NCBI RefSeq assembly: GCF_018403185.1
Contig: NZ_BOSE01000006.1
Span: 1-64,000, forward strand
Length of the DNA stretch: 64,000 nt
Source of the DNA: Paenibacillus montaniterrae
Lineage (GTDB): Bacteria > Bacillota > Bacilli > Paenibacillales > Paenibacillaceae
Direction: 5' to 3'
The notes beneath the pieces were generated by a model, which did no database searches, was not told where the DNA came from, and saw only the letters and a program-made list of their open reading frames with translations. Of the stretch, positions 16,083 to 24,214 are shown in pieces (the first letter of the stretch is position 1; every line of letters starts with the position of its first letter). Position numbers and translations under genes: made by a program.

Positions 16083-16207
16083 CATCTAACGTTCTTGCAT
16101 TAACGAACCTGCGCATAGCAGGTTGTCACATGAATCAGCATCACTGCCAGACACTTTATCAGTGACAGAGGAGTGCATGCGACCTAGCGTTAAAGCTTTG
16201 TTATACG
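16083..16207 (-). repeat. attC-like site, short first arm
   Basis: Cores CATCTAAC (16083-16090) and GTTATACG (16200-16207). First arm is the compact AACCTGCGCATAGCAGGTT hairpin; second arm GTCACATGA / TCAGTGAC. Confidence 0.92.
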
Positions 16208-16226
16208 ACGGAACCTCTTCTTAGAG

Positions 16227-16739
16227 TCAACTCTCTAGTCTAAGATTTCCAGTGTTATTTTCAATTATTGGTTCTACATCGAAGGCCTGTGAGTCACACA
16301 ATAGATTCGTACCTCCAATGAATTGGCAATTCCTGATCTCTACAGGGCCCATAAACCATGCATCAAAAAAATCTACATACTTCCTAAATTTATTTTCTAT
16401 TAACCTAACTGTGTATGAGGATTCATTGTGCCCTCCACAGTCAAAATAGAAGATTTCATTAAAAACACACCGTTCAATCGATATTCCCTTATAAAAATAT
16501 GCACCATGGAAACTAGCTAAATTAATAGAGCAATCTCGAATTATAACTTCCTCTGTAAATTCCATAATAGTCAAATCTAATTTATCAATAATACAATTCT
16601 CAATTAATACGCTTCTCCTTACCTGTTCATTCTCAAACAAGTTTGAATTGTATAAATCAATATCCTTTATAAAATAACCACTTACAGGTGAACCAGAGTA
16701 AACTAATTCTTGAACTTTTGTTTTTATTAACTTATCCAT
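16227..16739 (-). CDS. Pentapeptide-repeat-like beta-helix protein
   Basis: 170 aa, GGGGGAAG before the ATG. A regular succession of short strands (DIDLYNSNLFENEQVRRS, VLIENCIIDKLDLTIMEF, VIIRDCSINLASFHGAYF, ISIERCVFNEIFYFDCGG, VRLIENKFRKYVDF, VEIRNCQFIGGTNL) suggests a right-handed beta-helix related to pentapeptide-repeat proteins, though the A(D/N)LXX pattern is loose. Some such proteins protect DNA gyrase; that is only one possibility. Cores GTTATACG / CGTATAAC are exact complements. Confidence 0.65.
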   Translation of the reverse strand: MDKLIKTKVQELVYSGSPVSGYFIKDIDLYNSNLFENEQVRRSVLIENCIIDKLDLTIMEFTEEVIIRDCSINLASFHGAYFYKGISIERCVFNEIFYFDCGGHNESSYTVRLIENKFRKYVDFFDAWFMGPVEIRNCQFIGGTNLLCDSQAFDVEPIIENNTGNLRLES

Positions 16740-16767
16740 GGCTTCCCCCTGTTTAATTAGGTTCTGT

Positions 16768-16830
16768 CGTATAACGTTCTTGCATTAGTGAACAGGAGCG
16801 CACGAAGATGTGCTGATGCTGTGTTATATG
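16768..16830 (-). repeat. attC-like site, minimal form (63 bp)
   Basis: Cores CGTATAAC (16768-16775, exact partner of GTTATACG at 16200) and GTTATATG (16823-16830). Only the outer stem remains (TTGCATTAGTGAAC ... GTGCTGATGC) with a short GGAGCGCACGAAGA tip. Its length is close to that of class 1 attC sites. Confidence 0.88.
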
Positions 16831-16862
16831 ATGTCGTAGGCTTCTCCGAATTATCCCAATAA

Positions 16863-17267
16863 TTAATTTATCTTTCTTCTTACAACGAACGATCTCATGT
16901 TTCTTTCAAATCCTAATCTCTCATAAAACCCTTCAGCTTGCGGTGCCGAAGTTAATACATATTGCACTTCATCATTACCTAATTTATTTATTAATCTTTC
17001 GATTAGATCCTTACCAATCCCTAAACCTTGGTATGCTTTATTAACTGCTATATCTGAAATGTAACAACAGTACGAGTAATCGGTAATTGCTCTTAGAATT
17101 CCTACTAATTCTCCATCTACTCGAGCAGTTACAGTTTCATTTGCGTTTGATATCATTCTGGTTAGTCTGTCCAGATCATCTATTGGTCTTCTAATTCCAG
17201 AAGCTTTAAATACATCAGATACTTCTTCTGGAGAACAAACACTATTGTGCTCATAGATAACTTTCAT
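16863..17267 (-). CDS. GNAT family N-acetyltransferase
   Basis: 134 aa from ATG 17267 with GAGGAG upstream; longer frames enter the attC. Motif A is ISDIAVNKAYQGLGIGKDLI (residues about 70-89) with Q-G-L-G-I-G, followed by YVLTSAPQAEGFYERLGFERN, the usual beta5-alpha4 region of small-molecule acetyltransferases. Right core CGTATAAC differs by one base from the ideal partner of GTTATATG. Confidence 0.92.
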   Translation of the reverse strand: MKVIYEHNSVCSPEEVSDVFKASGIRRPIDDLDRLTRMISNANETVTARVDGELVGILRAITDYSYCCYISDIAVNKAYQGLGIGKDLIERLINKLGNDEVQYVLTSAPQAEGFYERLGFERNMRSFVVRRKIN

Positions 17268-17300
17268 TGAAATCTCCTCACTATTGTATTCCTGCGATTT

Positions 17301-17384
17301 CGTATAACGTTTTTGCATTAACGAACCCGAAAGCACCAGTGACCGAGGGGCGCATGCGACAATGCGTTAATGCAGTGTTATAAG
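17301..17384 (-). repeat. attC-like site, short form (84 bp)
   Basis: Cores CGTATAAC (17301-17308) and GTTATAAG (17377-17384). The first arm is deleted: AACCCGAAAG runs straight into CACCAGTGACCGAGG of the far side. Confidence 0.9.
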
Positions 17385-17414
17385 ATGTGGCGTGTTCTCG
17401 AATAACTTCCCAAT

Positions 17415-17912
17415 TCACCTTCCTTCAAACCAAGCTTTATCTATAAGTTCTTCCCATTCAATAATTAATTTCTTGTATTTAATAATCCAGTAACCAAAAT
17501 CAGAATTGTACTTCGACGAAGATGATCCATCAAATCTCTGTATAAAATAACTATCACTATTCGATATTTCTTCATTCTTAAGCACTTCAAATTCAACCAA
17601 TAGTTCAGAGATATCAAGCTCAATCCTCTGAGCATTTTCCTCTACAATAATTCTATTCTTGCCTTTAATATTCGACGTATCATATAAAATTGAGTCTAAG
17701 ATCTCGAACTCAACAAATGTAAATCTAGCCTTTCCTGTATACATTGCGTTCCCAGTATCATTAAGTGGATGATCTGATAGCACATCAATGTGATCAAATA
17801 AAATTGATAAATTCTGCTCTGTTTTTAAAACTTCTTCTATTAAGCAATCATGTAATGAAATTAGGCTTAAAGTGTTTATTGACTTGAATTTAATGTTAAA
17901 ACCTTCTCTCAT
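17415..17912 (-). CDS. Hypothetical cassette protein (165 aa)
   Basis: A soluble, acidic, beta-rich protein with motif-like LSLISLHDCLIEEV near the N-terminus and a Trp-rich C-terminus (GYWIIKYKKLIIEWEELIDKAW). This overall look is common among immunity-type proteins, but no family is recognised. The ATG at 17912 lacks a clear ribosome site; a start a few codons downstream is possible. Confidence 0.7.
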   Translation of the reverse strand: MREGFNIKFKSINTLSLISLHDCLIEEVLKTEQNLSILFDHIDVLSDHPLNDTGNAMYTGKARFTFVEFEILDSILYDTSNIKGKNRIIVEENAQRIELDISELLVEFEVLKNEEISNSDSYFIQRFDGSSSSKYNSDFGYWIIKYKKLIIEWEELIDKAWFEGR

Positions 17913-17944
17913 TTGGATTTAGTTTGTTTGGTTTTCGCCGATTT

Positions 17945-18060
17945 CTAATAACGTTCTTGCATTCATGAACTCCCGTAGGGAGTTGTCGCAGCACCACTTC
18001 CACGAACCTGCGTCTGCGACCGAGGTGGGTCAGCATGATGCGTGAATGTGGTGTTACCGA
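17945..18060 (-). repeat. attC-like site
   Basis: Cores CTAATAAC (17945-17952; one mismatch to partner of GTTATAAG) and GTTACCGA (18053-18060). First arm ACTCCCGTAGGGAGT; second arm GTCGCAG / CTGCGAC, both covarying replacements. Confidence 0.9.
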
Positions 18061-18078
18061 AGAAGTCGATTTCTCTAA

Positions 18079-18860
18079 TTAACTTGCCTTCTCTTGATTT
18101 ACATATATTTCTTTTTCTTGCTTGTAGATGTGATTGTAATATGTGAGCACATCTTCTAAGCTATTAAACTCGCTAATCTGGAATGGATAGCCTGGATTCT
18201 TCTTCTCTAGTAAAAATAAACTTCCCTCTTTATCAATAATAAGTGCTGTATGTGCCATCTCTAAAATATTGTCATTGTTTGAATCTAAATAAATCCGTAG
18301 CACTTTGAATTTATCTGAGAACTTTAGTTCGGAGTTCTCAACATTATCTAACGGCATAAATAATGCCCTGAAAATAGAAATCTGCCTGTTAGATAAATTT
18401 AATCCTAGTAGTTTTACTTTATTTAACTCTGATTCATACACTTCTATTAAGATTTCATTGTTGACATCTAAGGAATCTGAGACCAATAAAAAAGTGATAT
18501 TCGGCAGTTAATATCTATACTATCTATTTCATCTGCGGACCAACCATTTAATGTTTTATTAAAATTAATATCTTCGTACTTTCGAATATTCGTTTTTACC
18601 CAACCTGAATTTGGTGAATGACACAAACTTAGCTTGCTTAGCATTGTATAATTCAATGAATTTGAACCATTTATCTGCATTTTTATCTGGAATTCCACTC
18701 TCGTGGAGCAGAGATTTAGTAAAATTAATTATCTCTTCAAATAACTATATCTGAATCCATATCTGAATCTGACGAGCACCCTAATATTAGAAGTATAAGT
18801 AATCCAAAAACAAGGACACAAATAGGTTTGATAGTTTTTACCCACTTTCAAATTTTTCAT
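18079..18860 (-). pseudogene. DUF4300-like lipoprotein, decayed by several frameshifts
   Basis: Fragments on the minus strand line up as one former gene. They are a lipoprotein signal (GLLILLILGCSSDS, about 18800-18770), LLHESGIPDKNADKWFKFIE in a second frame, then NIRKYEDINFNKTLNG...INCRI (18698-18500), and SDSLDVNNEILIEVYES through AHTALIIDKEGSLFLLEKKN to the stop at 18079. At least three frame changes and an in-frame TGA after DSDIVI separate them; runs of A and T are the likely slip points. The ordered pattern (INCR, later HTALI...LLFLEK, then the PYQ-like PFQISEF) resembles DUF4300. The start ATG would overlap the attC core at 18858. Confidence 0.7.
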
Positions 18861-19028
18861 ATAACGTTCCCGTATTCACGACATCCCACCGACTTAAGCG
18901 ACCAACAGGAGCGGTCTCGATGCGGTTAGTCGGTGCGGATGTGTTCGCCTGAACTCGCTTCCTTGTCAATCTCCTCTGGCGAACCGAGGAACCATCAGGT
19001 TCCGAAGCGATGAATACAATGTTATCGG
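18858..19028 (-). repeat. attC-like site
   Basis: Cores CATATAAC (18858-18865) and GTTATCGG (19021-19028). First arm CCCACCGACTTAAGCG / CGGTTAGTCGGTG; second arm GTTCGCCTGA / TGGCGAAC covaries with it. Confidence 0.9.
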
Positions 19029-19031
19029 ATG

Positions 19032-19580
19032 CTAATGCCTTCCTTGAGATGCCTCCAATATGAATTTTAAATGTTCTATACAATTCTTAATAATATTGTT
19101 TTCCCTTGATTCGATTTCTTTAATTAACTCATTCATTGCATTTTTTGCCAAATTATAGTCCTCTAACTTAATGTCATTACTATTTAGAGCCTCTTCAAGT
19201 TCATCTTCATCCTTAATAAATAAATCACCATTAGGAAAAACAATCACATCTAAATATAGATCATCCCAAAAAGGCACTCCTTCGCTGATCCCAATATTCT
19301 TAGATATATCGAAATACCATTGAATGATCTCTTTCTTCTCGTTAAGCATCGTTGTAACACAGTAATTTAATTCTGAGGGGAAGTGCTGCATCCAATAATA
19401 ACCATTATCTACTATACAGATTTCTTTTTCTTCAATTCTTGTCTTTAATGGTTCTTTGACTTGATGAATAGTAATTAAGGTAATATGTCCTTTGAACTCA
19501 ACTTCATCGAAAAACCTGCATACATAATCTTTATTTAATATTCGATGCCAATCTAATCGGTTTGCATATTTTCTTTTCAT
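19032..19580 (-). CDS. DUF402-like protein
   Basis: 182 aa. The N-terminus MKRKYANRLDWHRILNKDY, the WYFDISKNIGISEGVPFWDD stretch and the following LYLDVIVFPNGDLFIKDEDEL match the DUF402 pattern, which in characterised members belongs to nucleoside-phosphate hydrolases with an acidic metal-binding cluster. The C-terminal helix is rich in Glu/Lys. A GGGGGTG ribosome site precedes the ATG. Its TAA stop lies only 4 nt from the attC core; cores GTTATCGG / CCGATAAC are exact complements. Confidence 0.78.
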   Translation of the reverse strand: MKRKYANRLDWHRILNKDYVCRFFDEVEFKGHITLITIHQVKEPLKTRIEEKEICIVDNGYYWMQHFPSELNYCVTTMLNEKKEIIQWYFDISKNIGISEGVPFWDDLYLDVIVFPNGDLFIKDEDELEEALNSNDIKLEDYNLAKNAMNELIKEIESRENNIIKNCIEHLKFILEASQGRH

Positions 19581-19628
19581 TTCACACCCCCGACATAACT
19601 TTCAAAACATATATCTTTGCATTAAATT

Positions 19629-19774
19629 CCGATAACGGAGGCTTAAGGCGACGAAGCCGCCGGATGGCTTCGCACCTTAGCCTCGCAGGGTTGTCCGCCT
19701 GAATTCCGCGCCTTCGAAATCCCTCGGGCGGACCAAGGGCCATATGGCCAAATGCGTGAATACTGTGTTGTGCG
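19629..19774 (-). repeat. attC-like site lacking the GTTCTTGCATTAACG segment
   Basis: Cores CCGATAAC (19629-19636, exact partner of GTTATCGG at 19021) and GTTGTGCG (19767-19774). After the left core it passes directly to GGAGGCTTAAGGCG, so the usual outer stem on this side is deleted; a TCTTTGCATTAA scrap sits before the core. Confidence 0.85.
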
Positions 19775-19798
19775 AAGTCTTGCTCTTCCCCGTTATAC

Positions 19799-20596
19799 TT
19801 ACAAATTGTTTCTAATTACTTCAATTAACTCCTTCTTCTCTTCATCAGGTATCCTTTCGCCAAGTCGCGCAGCTGCAATGGGAACAAACCAATTATTAAC
19901 TTCATTCATTGAAATATTAGATTTCTTTAAGTATTCTTTGATGTAGTTCTCTAAGATTTGGTTTCTTATTTGTGAAATGAATTCATAAACTTCTTTCGGT
20001 ATTTCATCAGAAATACGCCCTAATTTTAATATAAGATATGTTCTGGCGACATCTCCCGCTGGGGTTCCTTTCATTCCTGTCATCCAGTCAATCACCCAGT
20101 GCCTAGCTTCACTATAAATAATATTATCGGGGTGAAAATCACCATGACAAAGCTTACAATCATCTGAGAGTTCAGATAATTTCTTAAGAACTTTGTCCTT
20201 CTCTTGATTTGTTATTAATGGGGCATGCTTAATCTGTTCTGCTAATAATTCCTTTTGATTCGGCAAGTTCTCAACCAATCTCTGATGAATATCCAAATGA
20301 ATATCTGCCAGACTCTTGGCTTCTGCAATCACGTTAGTTGGATCTTCGATTATGGATCTAAGCATGGTAATACCTGTGATTCGTTTATAAACAATACCCT
20401 TACGACCAACATAATCAATGATCTCAAATGGTTTAGGACATTGAATCCCAATATTGTAAACCTCTCTTGTATTGTTAAATTCAGAAATGATTAAATTCAT
20501 AGGCATATCTTCTTTAAAGAGTTTTAAGATATGCTGGTTATCATAGGAAATAATTTCAGCAGTCCTACCCAATGCAATAATGTTATTTACATTCAT
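19799..20596 (-). CDS. APH-family phosphotransferase / kinase-like protein
   Basis: 265 aa from ATG 20596 (GGGAG upstream; a GTG three codons earlier is an alternative). Brenner motif CHGDFHPDNIIYS (residues about 155-167) and HWVIDWMTGMKGTPAGDVART (about 171-191) give the catalytic and metal-binding residues. The N-lobe has HILKLFKEDM. This resembles the broad aminoglycoside/macrolide-type kinases, with no specific substrate evident. The variant cores GTTGTGCG / CGCACAAC are exact complements, which makes the cassette boundary convincing. Confidence 0.88.
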   Translation of the reverse strand: MNVNNIIALGRTAEIISYDNQHILKLFKEDMPMNLIISEFNNTREVYNIGIQCPKPFEIIDYVGRKGIVYKRITGITMLRSIIEDPTNVIAEAKSLADIHLDIHQRLVENLPNQKELLAEQIKHAPLITNQEKDKVLKKLSELSDDCKLCHGDFHPDNIIYSEARHWVIDWMTGMKGTPAGDVARTYLILKLGRISDEIPKEVYEFISQIRNQILENYIKEYLKKSNISMNEVNNWFVPIAAARLGERIPDEEKKELIEVIRNNL

Positions 20597-20632
20597 AAAA
20601 GACACTCCCGTCTATTTACACTTGCAAGATTT

Positions 20633-20797
20633 CGCACAACGTTCTCGTATTAGCGAACCCGATAACCTCAAGCCCTAACGGGGGCTACCGCGATGCGGTT
20701 AGGTTCGCAGAGTCGTCCACCTGAATCCGCTCCCTCGAAATACCTCCGGCGAACCAAGGAGCTGTCAGGCTCCGCCGCGTGAATGCATTGTTATACA
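20633..20797 (-). repeat. attC-like site
   Basis: Cores CGCACAAC (20633-20640), exact complement of the unusual GTTGTGCG at 19767, and GTTATACA (20790-20797). Second arm GTCCACCTGA / CCGGCGAAC. Confidence 0.92.
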
Positions 20798-20838
20798 CAG
20801 TTTCTGCCATCCTGAGTTACAAAAGAAATCTTTAAGCA

Positions 20839-21360
20839 CTACCATCCTTCTCTTGATATTAAAGATTGAATCTGTGACATGTGATGTCTGTCATGCCATA
20901 AATATCTTTGCACTGCTGTTTCAAGGCTCATAATTCCATAGGCCACACTATTCATTTCTCGTTTATAGTCAAGAGGCTCCAGGTTGCGGAGCAATGTGAG
21001 AAATCGCGAATAAATCGATTCAATTAGTTTGAGAGAAATTTCAACAGGCATATTGTAATCTTCCAGTTCAGCCCATTTGTCTTGAGTATAAGATGGAATT
21101 ACCGGGCACTCCTCGGTCAATGTTCTCTTGAATCGAAAATATGCGTTCATGTTATTGTCTGCAATGTGGTGAATAATCTGTCTAATCGTCCATCCATCTT
21201 GCCTGTACGGCGTATCTAATTGTTTATCATCAAGACCATCTACAATGTTCCTTAACAGTGATGGTATTTTTTCAATCTCCAGAATCAAAGATTTTATGTA
21301 ATCTATATCGGGGTTTATATGTTCTTTAAATGGACCTATGGGATAACGAATACTATCCAT
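20839..21360 (-). CDS. YfiT/BstA-like DinB-fold metal-dependent transferase
   Basis: 173 aa from ATG 21360 with GGGAGG upstream. RYPIGPFKEH at the N-terminus, DGWTIRQIIHHIADNNMNAYFR (residues about 55-76), LTEECPVIPSYTQDKWAELED and the C-terminal YLWHDRHHMSQI (about 152-163) are the pattern of the YfiT/BstA group. In that group three histidines bind a divalent metal, and members transfer bacillithiol to electrophiles. All three histidine positions appear present. Detoxification is a reasonable inference. Confidence 0.88.
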   Translation of the reverse strand: MDSIRYPIGPFKEHINPDIDYIKSLILEIEKIPSLLRNIVDGLDDKQLDTPYRQDGWTIRQIIHHIADNNMNAYFRFKRTLTEECPVIPSYTQDKWAELEDYNMPVEISLKLIESIYSRFLTLLRNLEPLDYKREMNSVAYGIMSLETAVQRYLWHDRHHMSQIQSLISREGW

Positions 21361-21391
21361 AACTTGACCTCCCTTTAATCTGCAGAAATTA

Positions 21392-21551
21392 CGTATAACG
21401 TTCTCGTACGAACCCGAAAGGCTTAAGTGGAGCGCAGCGCAACGGATCGTAGACTTAGCCTTGCAGGGTTGACATGATTTCACTTCTCTGTCAAATACAT
21501 CACCAGTGACCGAGGAGCGTGTGCGACTATGCTCTAATGCTATGTTATCTG
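21392..21551 (-). repeat. attC-like site
   Basis: Cores CGTATAAC (21392-21399; one mismatch) and GTTATCTG (21544-21551). GTTCTCGTACGAACCCG shows a small deletion in the outer stem. Arms AAAGGCTTAAGTGGAG / TAGACTTAGCCTT. Confidence 0.9.
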
Positions 21552-21573
21552 CTGTTGGCTCTTCTCAGCTTGT

Positions 21574-22059
21574 TCATTCAAAATCATCTTTTAACTTTTC
21601 TTTTAAGTTTGTTTCATTTATCCCTTCACTTACAAAATCAAATACCTTACCCTTTAATCTTTTAGTTCGATCTACGATTTGTCCTACATGATATCCTGTA
21701 TGTTCCACCAGATGATAAATATCGTACATCCCTGAATCAGAATTTTCTAACTTCTTATCTAATACTATAAACACCTCATTAATCGAGCTGATAAATATTT
21801 CTTTACTCAACCTTCTTTGATCAAAGCTCTTTTCTATTCCTTTTTCGAACCTAATCTCTGAGTTATCTAATCGTGCAATGTTTCTTTCAATATGTAATCT
21901 AATATGTTCAACAATGCCGCCAATTGAATGATCAAAAGGTGGTTCAATTTCCCATATTTCTTCTTCACTCAATAATTCCACACATCTTATTATTTTTGGA
22001 TAGTAATGATGGAGCATTCTTGCCCTCGAAATTTGGACAAATACTTTCATTTCATTCAT
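21574..22059 (-). CDS. DinB-fold protein
   Basis: 161 aa from ATG 22059 (the TTG-initiated longer form is less likely). Histidines at HSIGGIVEHIRLHIERN (about residues 44-60) and DIYHLVEHTGYHVGQIVDRTKR (about 113-134) are placed like the metal ligands of DinB-type four-helix bundles. Function is unknown; DinB-fold proteins include thiol transferases. Exact cores GTTATCTG / CAGATAAC bound the cassette. Confidence 0.82.
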   Translation of the reverse strand: MNEMKVFVQISRARMLHHYYPKIIRCVELLSEEEIWEIEPPFDHSIGGIVEHIRLHIERNIARLDNSEIRFEKGIEKSFDQRRLSKEIFISSINEVFIVLDKKLENSDSGMYDIYHLVEHTGYHVGQIVDRTKRLKGKVFDFVSEGINETNLKEKLKDDFE

Positions 22060-22096
22060 CTTTGAATTCACCCACAAAACAATTTTTAGTCAATGG

Positions 22097-22261
22097 CAGA
22101 TAACGTTACTGTATTTACGAACCTTAGAACCTTAAGACAGCATTAGCTGCCGGGTGGCTCCGCCACTTAGGTTCACAGGGTTGTCGCCTGATCCGCTTCT
22201 ACGAAATTCCTCTTGGCGACCAAGGGACGCGTCAGCGCTCCGACGTGTGCGACGTTATAAG
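22097..22261 (-). repeat. attC-like site
   Basis: Cores CAGATAAC (22097-22104, exact partner of GTTATCTG at 21544) and GTTATAAG (22254-22261). First arm GAACCTTAAGACAG...CACTTAGGTTC; second arm GTCGCCTGA / TTGGCGAC. Confidence 0.9.
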
Positions 22262-22279
22262 ATGTCCCTGCCTTCACAA

Positions 22280-22849
22280 TTACTTCTTCAGTTCTGTCAA
22301 TCTTTTCTCAATGTTCTTTTTTTTTGTCTCTGGGTTTTTAAAGTGGCTAATCCCATATATAAATTTTGATTTCTGGGGATAAGGTAAGTTCTGATATAGT
22401 TCATATGCTATTTGATCTTTCTCAAATGCTTCTTTAAAATCTTGTGGAATCTTAATTTTTATTTCTTTGTTTCTGTAAATTCCATCAATGTAAAGTTCCA
22501 TAAAGTGAGTAATTTCCCCTTTAGGTTCATACTTCGATTCAAACACACCAAATTCCGGATCATAAAAAGTTCCATCGTAGTAAAGTACACTATGTGTATA
22601 TGTTGGAAATTTAACGAGTAATACGCAAAGTAGTGGAAGTTCATCAATCGTATCAATATCACGCCAACTCAAGTAATCAATCTTATATTTTTTTAGAGCT
22701 TTATAAAAATCTGAAGTTCCTGAACCTTCTTTTCCTCTCATCGCAGCCATTGCTTCTTCAATAGGAATTTGTGCCACCATTGCTAAGCATGCCTCATCAC
22801 ACAATGAAAAATCTGGCTGGGATACATAATTAATCTTAAACTTATTCAT
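22280..22849 (-). CDS. C39-peptidase-like domain fused to a YdeI/OmpD-associated-type C-terminus
   Basis: 189 aa from ATG 22849 (GAGGTG upstream). The N-terminal part INYVSQPDFSLCDEACLAMV, with later THSVLYYDGTFYDPEFG, has the Cys...His...Asp order of papain-like C39 peptidases. The last about 60 residues (IPQDFKEAFEKDQIAYELYQ, then KNPETKKKNIEKRLTEL) look like the YdeI/OmdA 'bacteriocin-protection' domain. Cleavage activity is unproven. Cores GTTATAAG / CTTATAAC are exact complements. Confidence 0.75.
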   Translation of the reverse strand: MNKFKINYVSQPDFSLCDEACLAMVAQIPIEEAMAAMRGKEGSGTSDFYKALKKYKIDYLSWRDIDTIDELPLLCVLLVKFPTYTHSVLYYDGTFYDPEFGVFESKYEPKGEITHFMELYIDGIYRNKEIKIKIPQDFKEAFEKDQIAYELYQNLPYPQKSKFIYGISHFKNPETKKKNIEKRLTELKK

Positions 22850-22910
22850 CTTCCAGCACCTCATGTAATTGTTTGTTTTTAATTGTTTTGGCGGGGATTT
22901 CTTATAACGT

Positions 22911-22959
22911 TTTTGCATTAACAAACCCGAAAGGCTTAAGTAGAGCGCTATGTTATATG
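22911..22959 (-). repeat. attC-like site, very short (49 bp)
   Basis: Cores CTTATAAC (22911-22918, exact partner of GTTATAAG at 22254) and GTTATATG (22952-22959). The left stem TTTTTGCATTAACAAACC is normal, but the site jumps from GGCTTAAGTAGAGCGC to TATGTTAT, so it probably retains only one strand of the outer stem. Confidence 0.82.
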
Positions 22960-23005
22960 AAGGATCGGCCGTCATTGACATACAATTTAATCCCCTTACT
23001 GTCCT

Positions 23006-23467
23006 TCAAATTAAATCTCTTCCTATAAAATTACTTGATACTACAGGCATGCCTATTTCTTTAGACCATATTGATAGTTGACCAGTATGATGAATTTCAT
23101 GAACTATAATATGTCTTAATATCTCGCCTTTATAATAAGTTCTATCTATCCAGGATGGTGTTACAACTTCAAATTCTAAATTACTTGACCAATTATCAAT
23201 ATATTCCTTAACTTCTATTCTAAGCTCGTCAGATAGCACATTTAATGAATTAATATCTTTATACTCGTTAATATCAAAAATTAAATCCGTTTTATTCTGT
23301 AATGCTCTTATCCAACTGTATTCGACGTCAATTATATGAAACAATGTCTTAAAAATTGATCCTACTCCTGTATTACGTTCTTTTAACAATTCAGTGATTG
23401 GTACTAATTCGAGACATTGAAACCATTCATCTCTGATTTTCCAGTTATATTGAAAAAGTGACTTCAA
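23006..23467 (-). CDS. DinB-family protein (intact copy)
   Basis: About 153 aa, taking the TTG at 23467 (GGGGG 8 nt upstream); a GTG three codons earlier is possible. KTLFHIIDVEYSW (residues about 42-54) and HIIVHEIHHTGQLSIWSKEIG (about 118-138) carry the three histidines expected of the DinB metal site. The C-terminal PVVSSNFI follows. A truncated relative lies at 9857-10192. Left core GTTATATG and right core CACATAAC differ by one base from complementarity. Confidence 0.88.
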   Translation of the reverse strand: MKSLFQYNWKIRDEWFQCLELVPITELLKERNTGVGSIFKTLFHIIDVEYSWIRALQNKTDLIFDINEYKDINSLNVLSDELRIEVKEYIDNWSSNLEFEVVTPSWIDRTYYKGEILRHIIVHEIHHTGQLSIWSKEIGMPVVSSNFIGRDLI

Positions 23468-23503
23468 TTGCAGCACCCCCTATTAAATCAATTGCCCATC
23501 TGA

Positions 23504-23623
23504 CACATAACGTTCTTGTATTCACGACGTCCGACCCTGTCGGATGTGTCTGCTGAATTACCTTCGAAATGCATCCAGCAGACACATCCGACAGGAGCCT
23601 CAACTTGAATATTATGTTGTAGG
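23504..23623 (-). repeat. attC-like site whose centre is one perfect hairpin
   Basis: Cores CACATAAC (23504-23511) and GTTGTAGG (23616-23623). Between them CCTGTCGGATGTGTCTGCTG (23536-23555) and its exact reverse complement (23576-23595) replace the usual two arms. Confidence 0.88.
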
Positions 23624-23656
23624 ATGTCAACGACTTCTTCGCAATTGCCACATACT

Positions 23657-24013
23657 CTAAGATCTCATTTCATTTATTATGCTTTGAAGGCCTGAAAGAT
23701 TTCCTTTACCTAGTGTTGAATAATAATTTACATGCTTTTGGGATGCATCTAAAGCTTTTATAAAATATTCTTTTCCATAATCTCTTTTTATACTTTCAAA
23801 CAATAATCTATTGGTTTCATTATTAAATGCTCTCTTATAGACTTCTCCGCTCATCATCGCCAAAAATATGGTGATAAACGCTTGTGCTGATCCTTCATTC
23901 ATTCCTGTGTTCTTATTAATTTCTATCTTTCCTTCAGTTCTAGTAATTTGCCCTGAATATACCTTCTTTGCTATTTCATAAGCTGCTTCGCTCATTTCGA
24001 AAGTGATTTTCAT
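23657..24013 (-). CDS. Small cassette protein, possibly an N-terminal domain of HNH/restriction-type proteins
   Basis: 118 aa, all-helical: YEIAKKVYSGQITRTEGKIE, then NTGMNEGSAQAFITIFLAMMSG and GKEYFIKALDASQKHVNYY. From memory this order occurs as the N-terminal region of some HNH and restriction-type endonucleases, here without any nuclease domain. Treat that as a hint only. It may be a stand-alone domain or a truncated gene. The bounding cores GTTGTAGG and CTGCTAAC are not complementary, which favours rearrangement. Confidence 0.6.
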   Translation of the reverse strand: MKITFEMSEAAYEIAKKVYSGQITRTEGKIEINKNTGMNEGSAQAFITIFLAMMSGEVYKRAFNNETNRLLFESIKRDYGKEYFIKALDASQKHVNYYSTLGKGNLSGLQSIINEMRS

Positions 24014-24065
24014 ATATTCTCCTTTTATACAGATATTGTTTTTTAGTTTTTATATCCGTTAATTT

Positions 24066-24190
24066 CTGCTAACGTTCTCGTATTAACGAACCTGCGTATA
24101 GCAGATTGTCACATGAATCAACTTCTCTGCCAAAAGCATCACCAGTGACCGAGGAGCACATGCGACGAAGCGCTAATGCTGTGCTATCTG
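24066..24190 (-). repeat. attC-like site, short first arm
   Basis: Cores CTGCTAAC (24066-24073) and GCTATCTG (24183-24190; second base mutated). First arm AACCTGCGTATAGCAGATT; second arm GTCACATGA / CCAGTGAC. Confidence 0.9.
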
Positions 24191-24214
24191 ATGTTATTGC
24201 CTTCGTTGTGTCAC

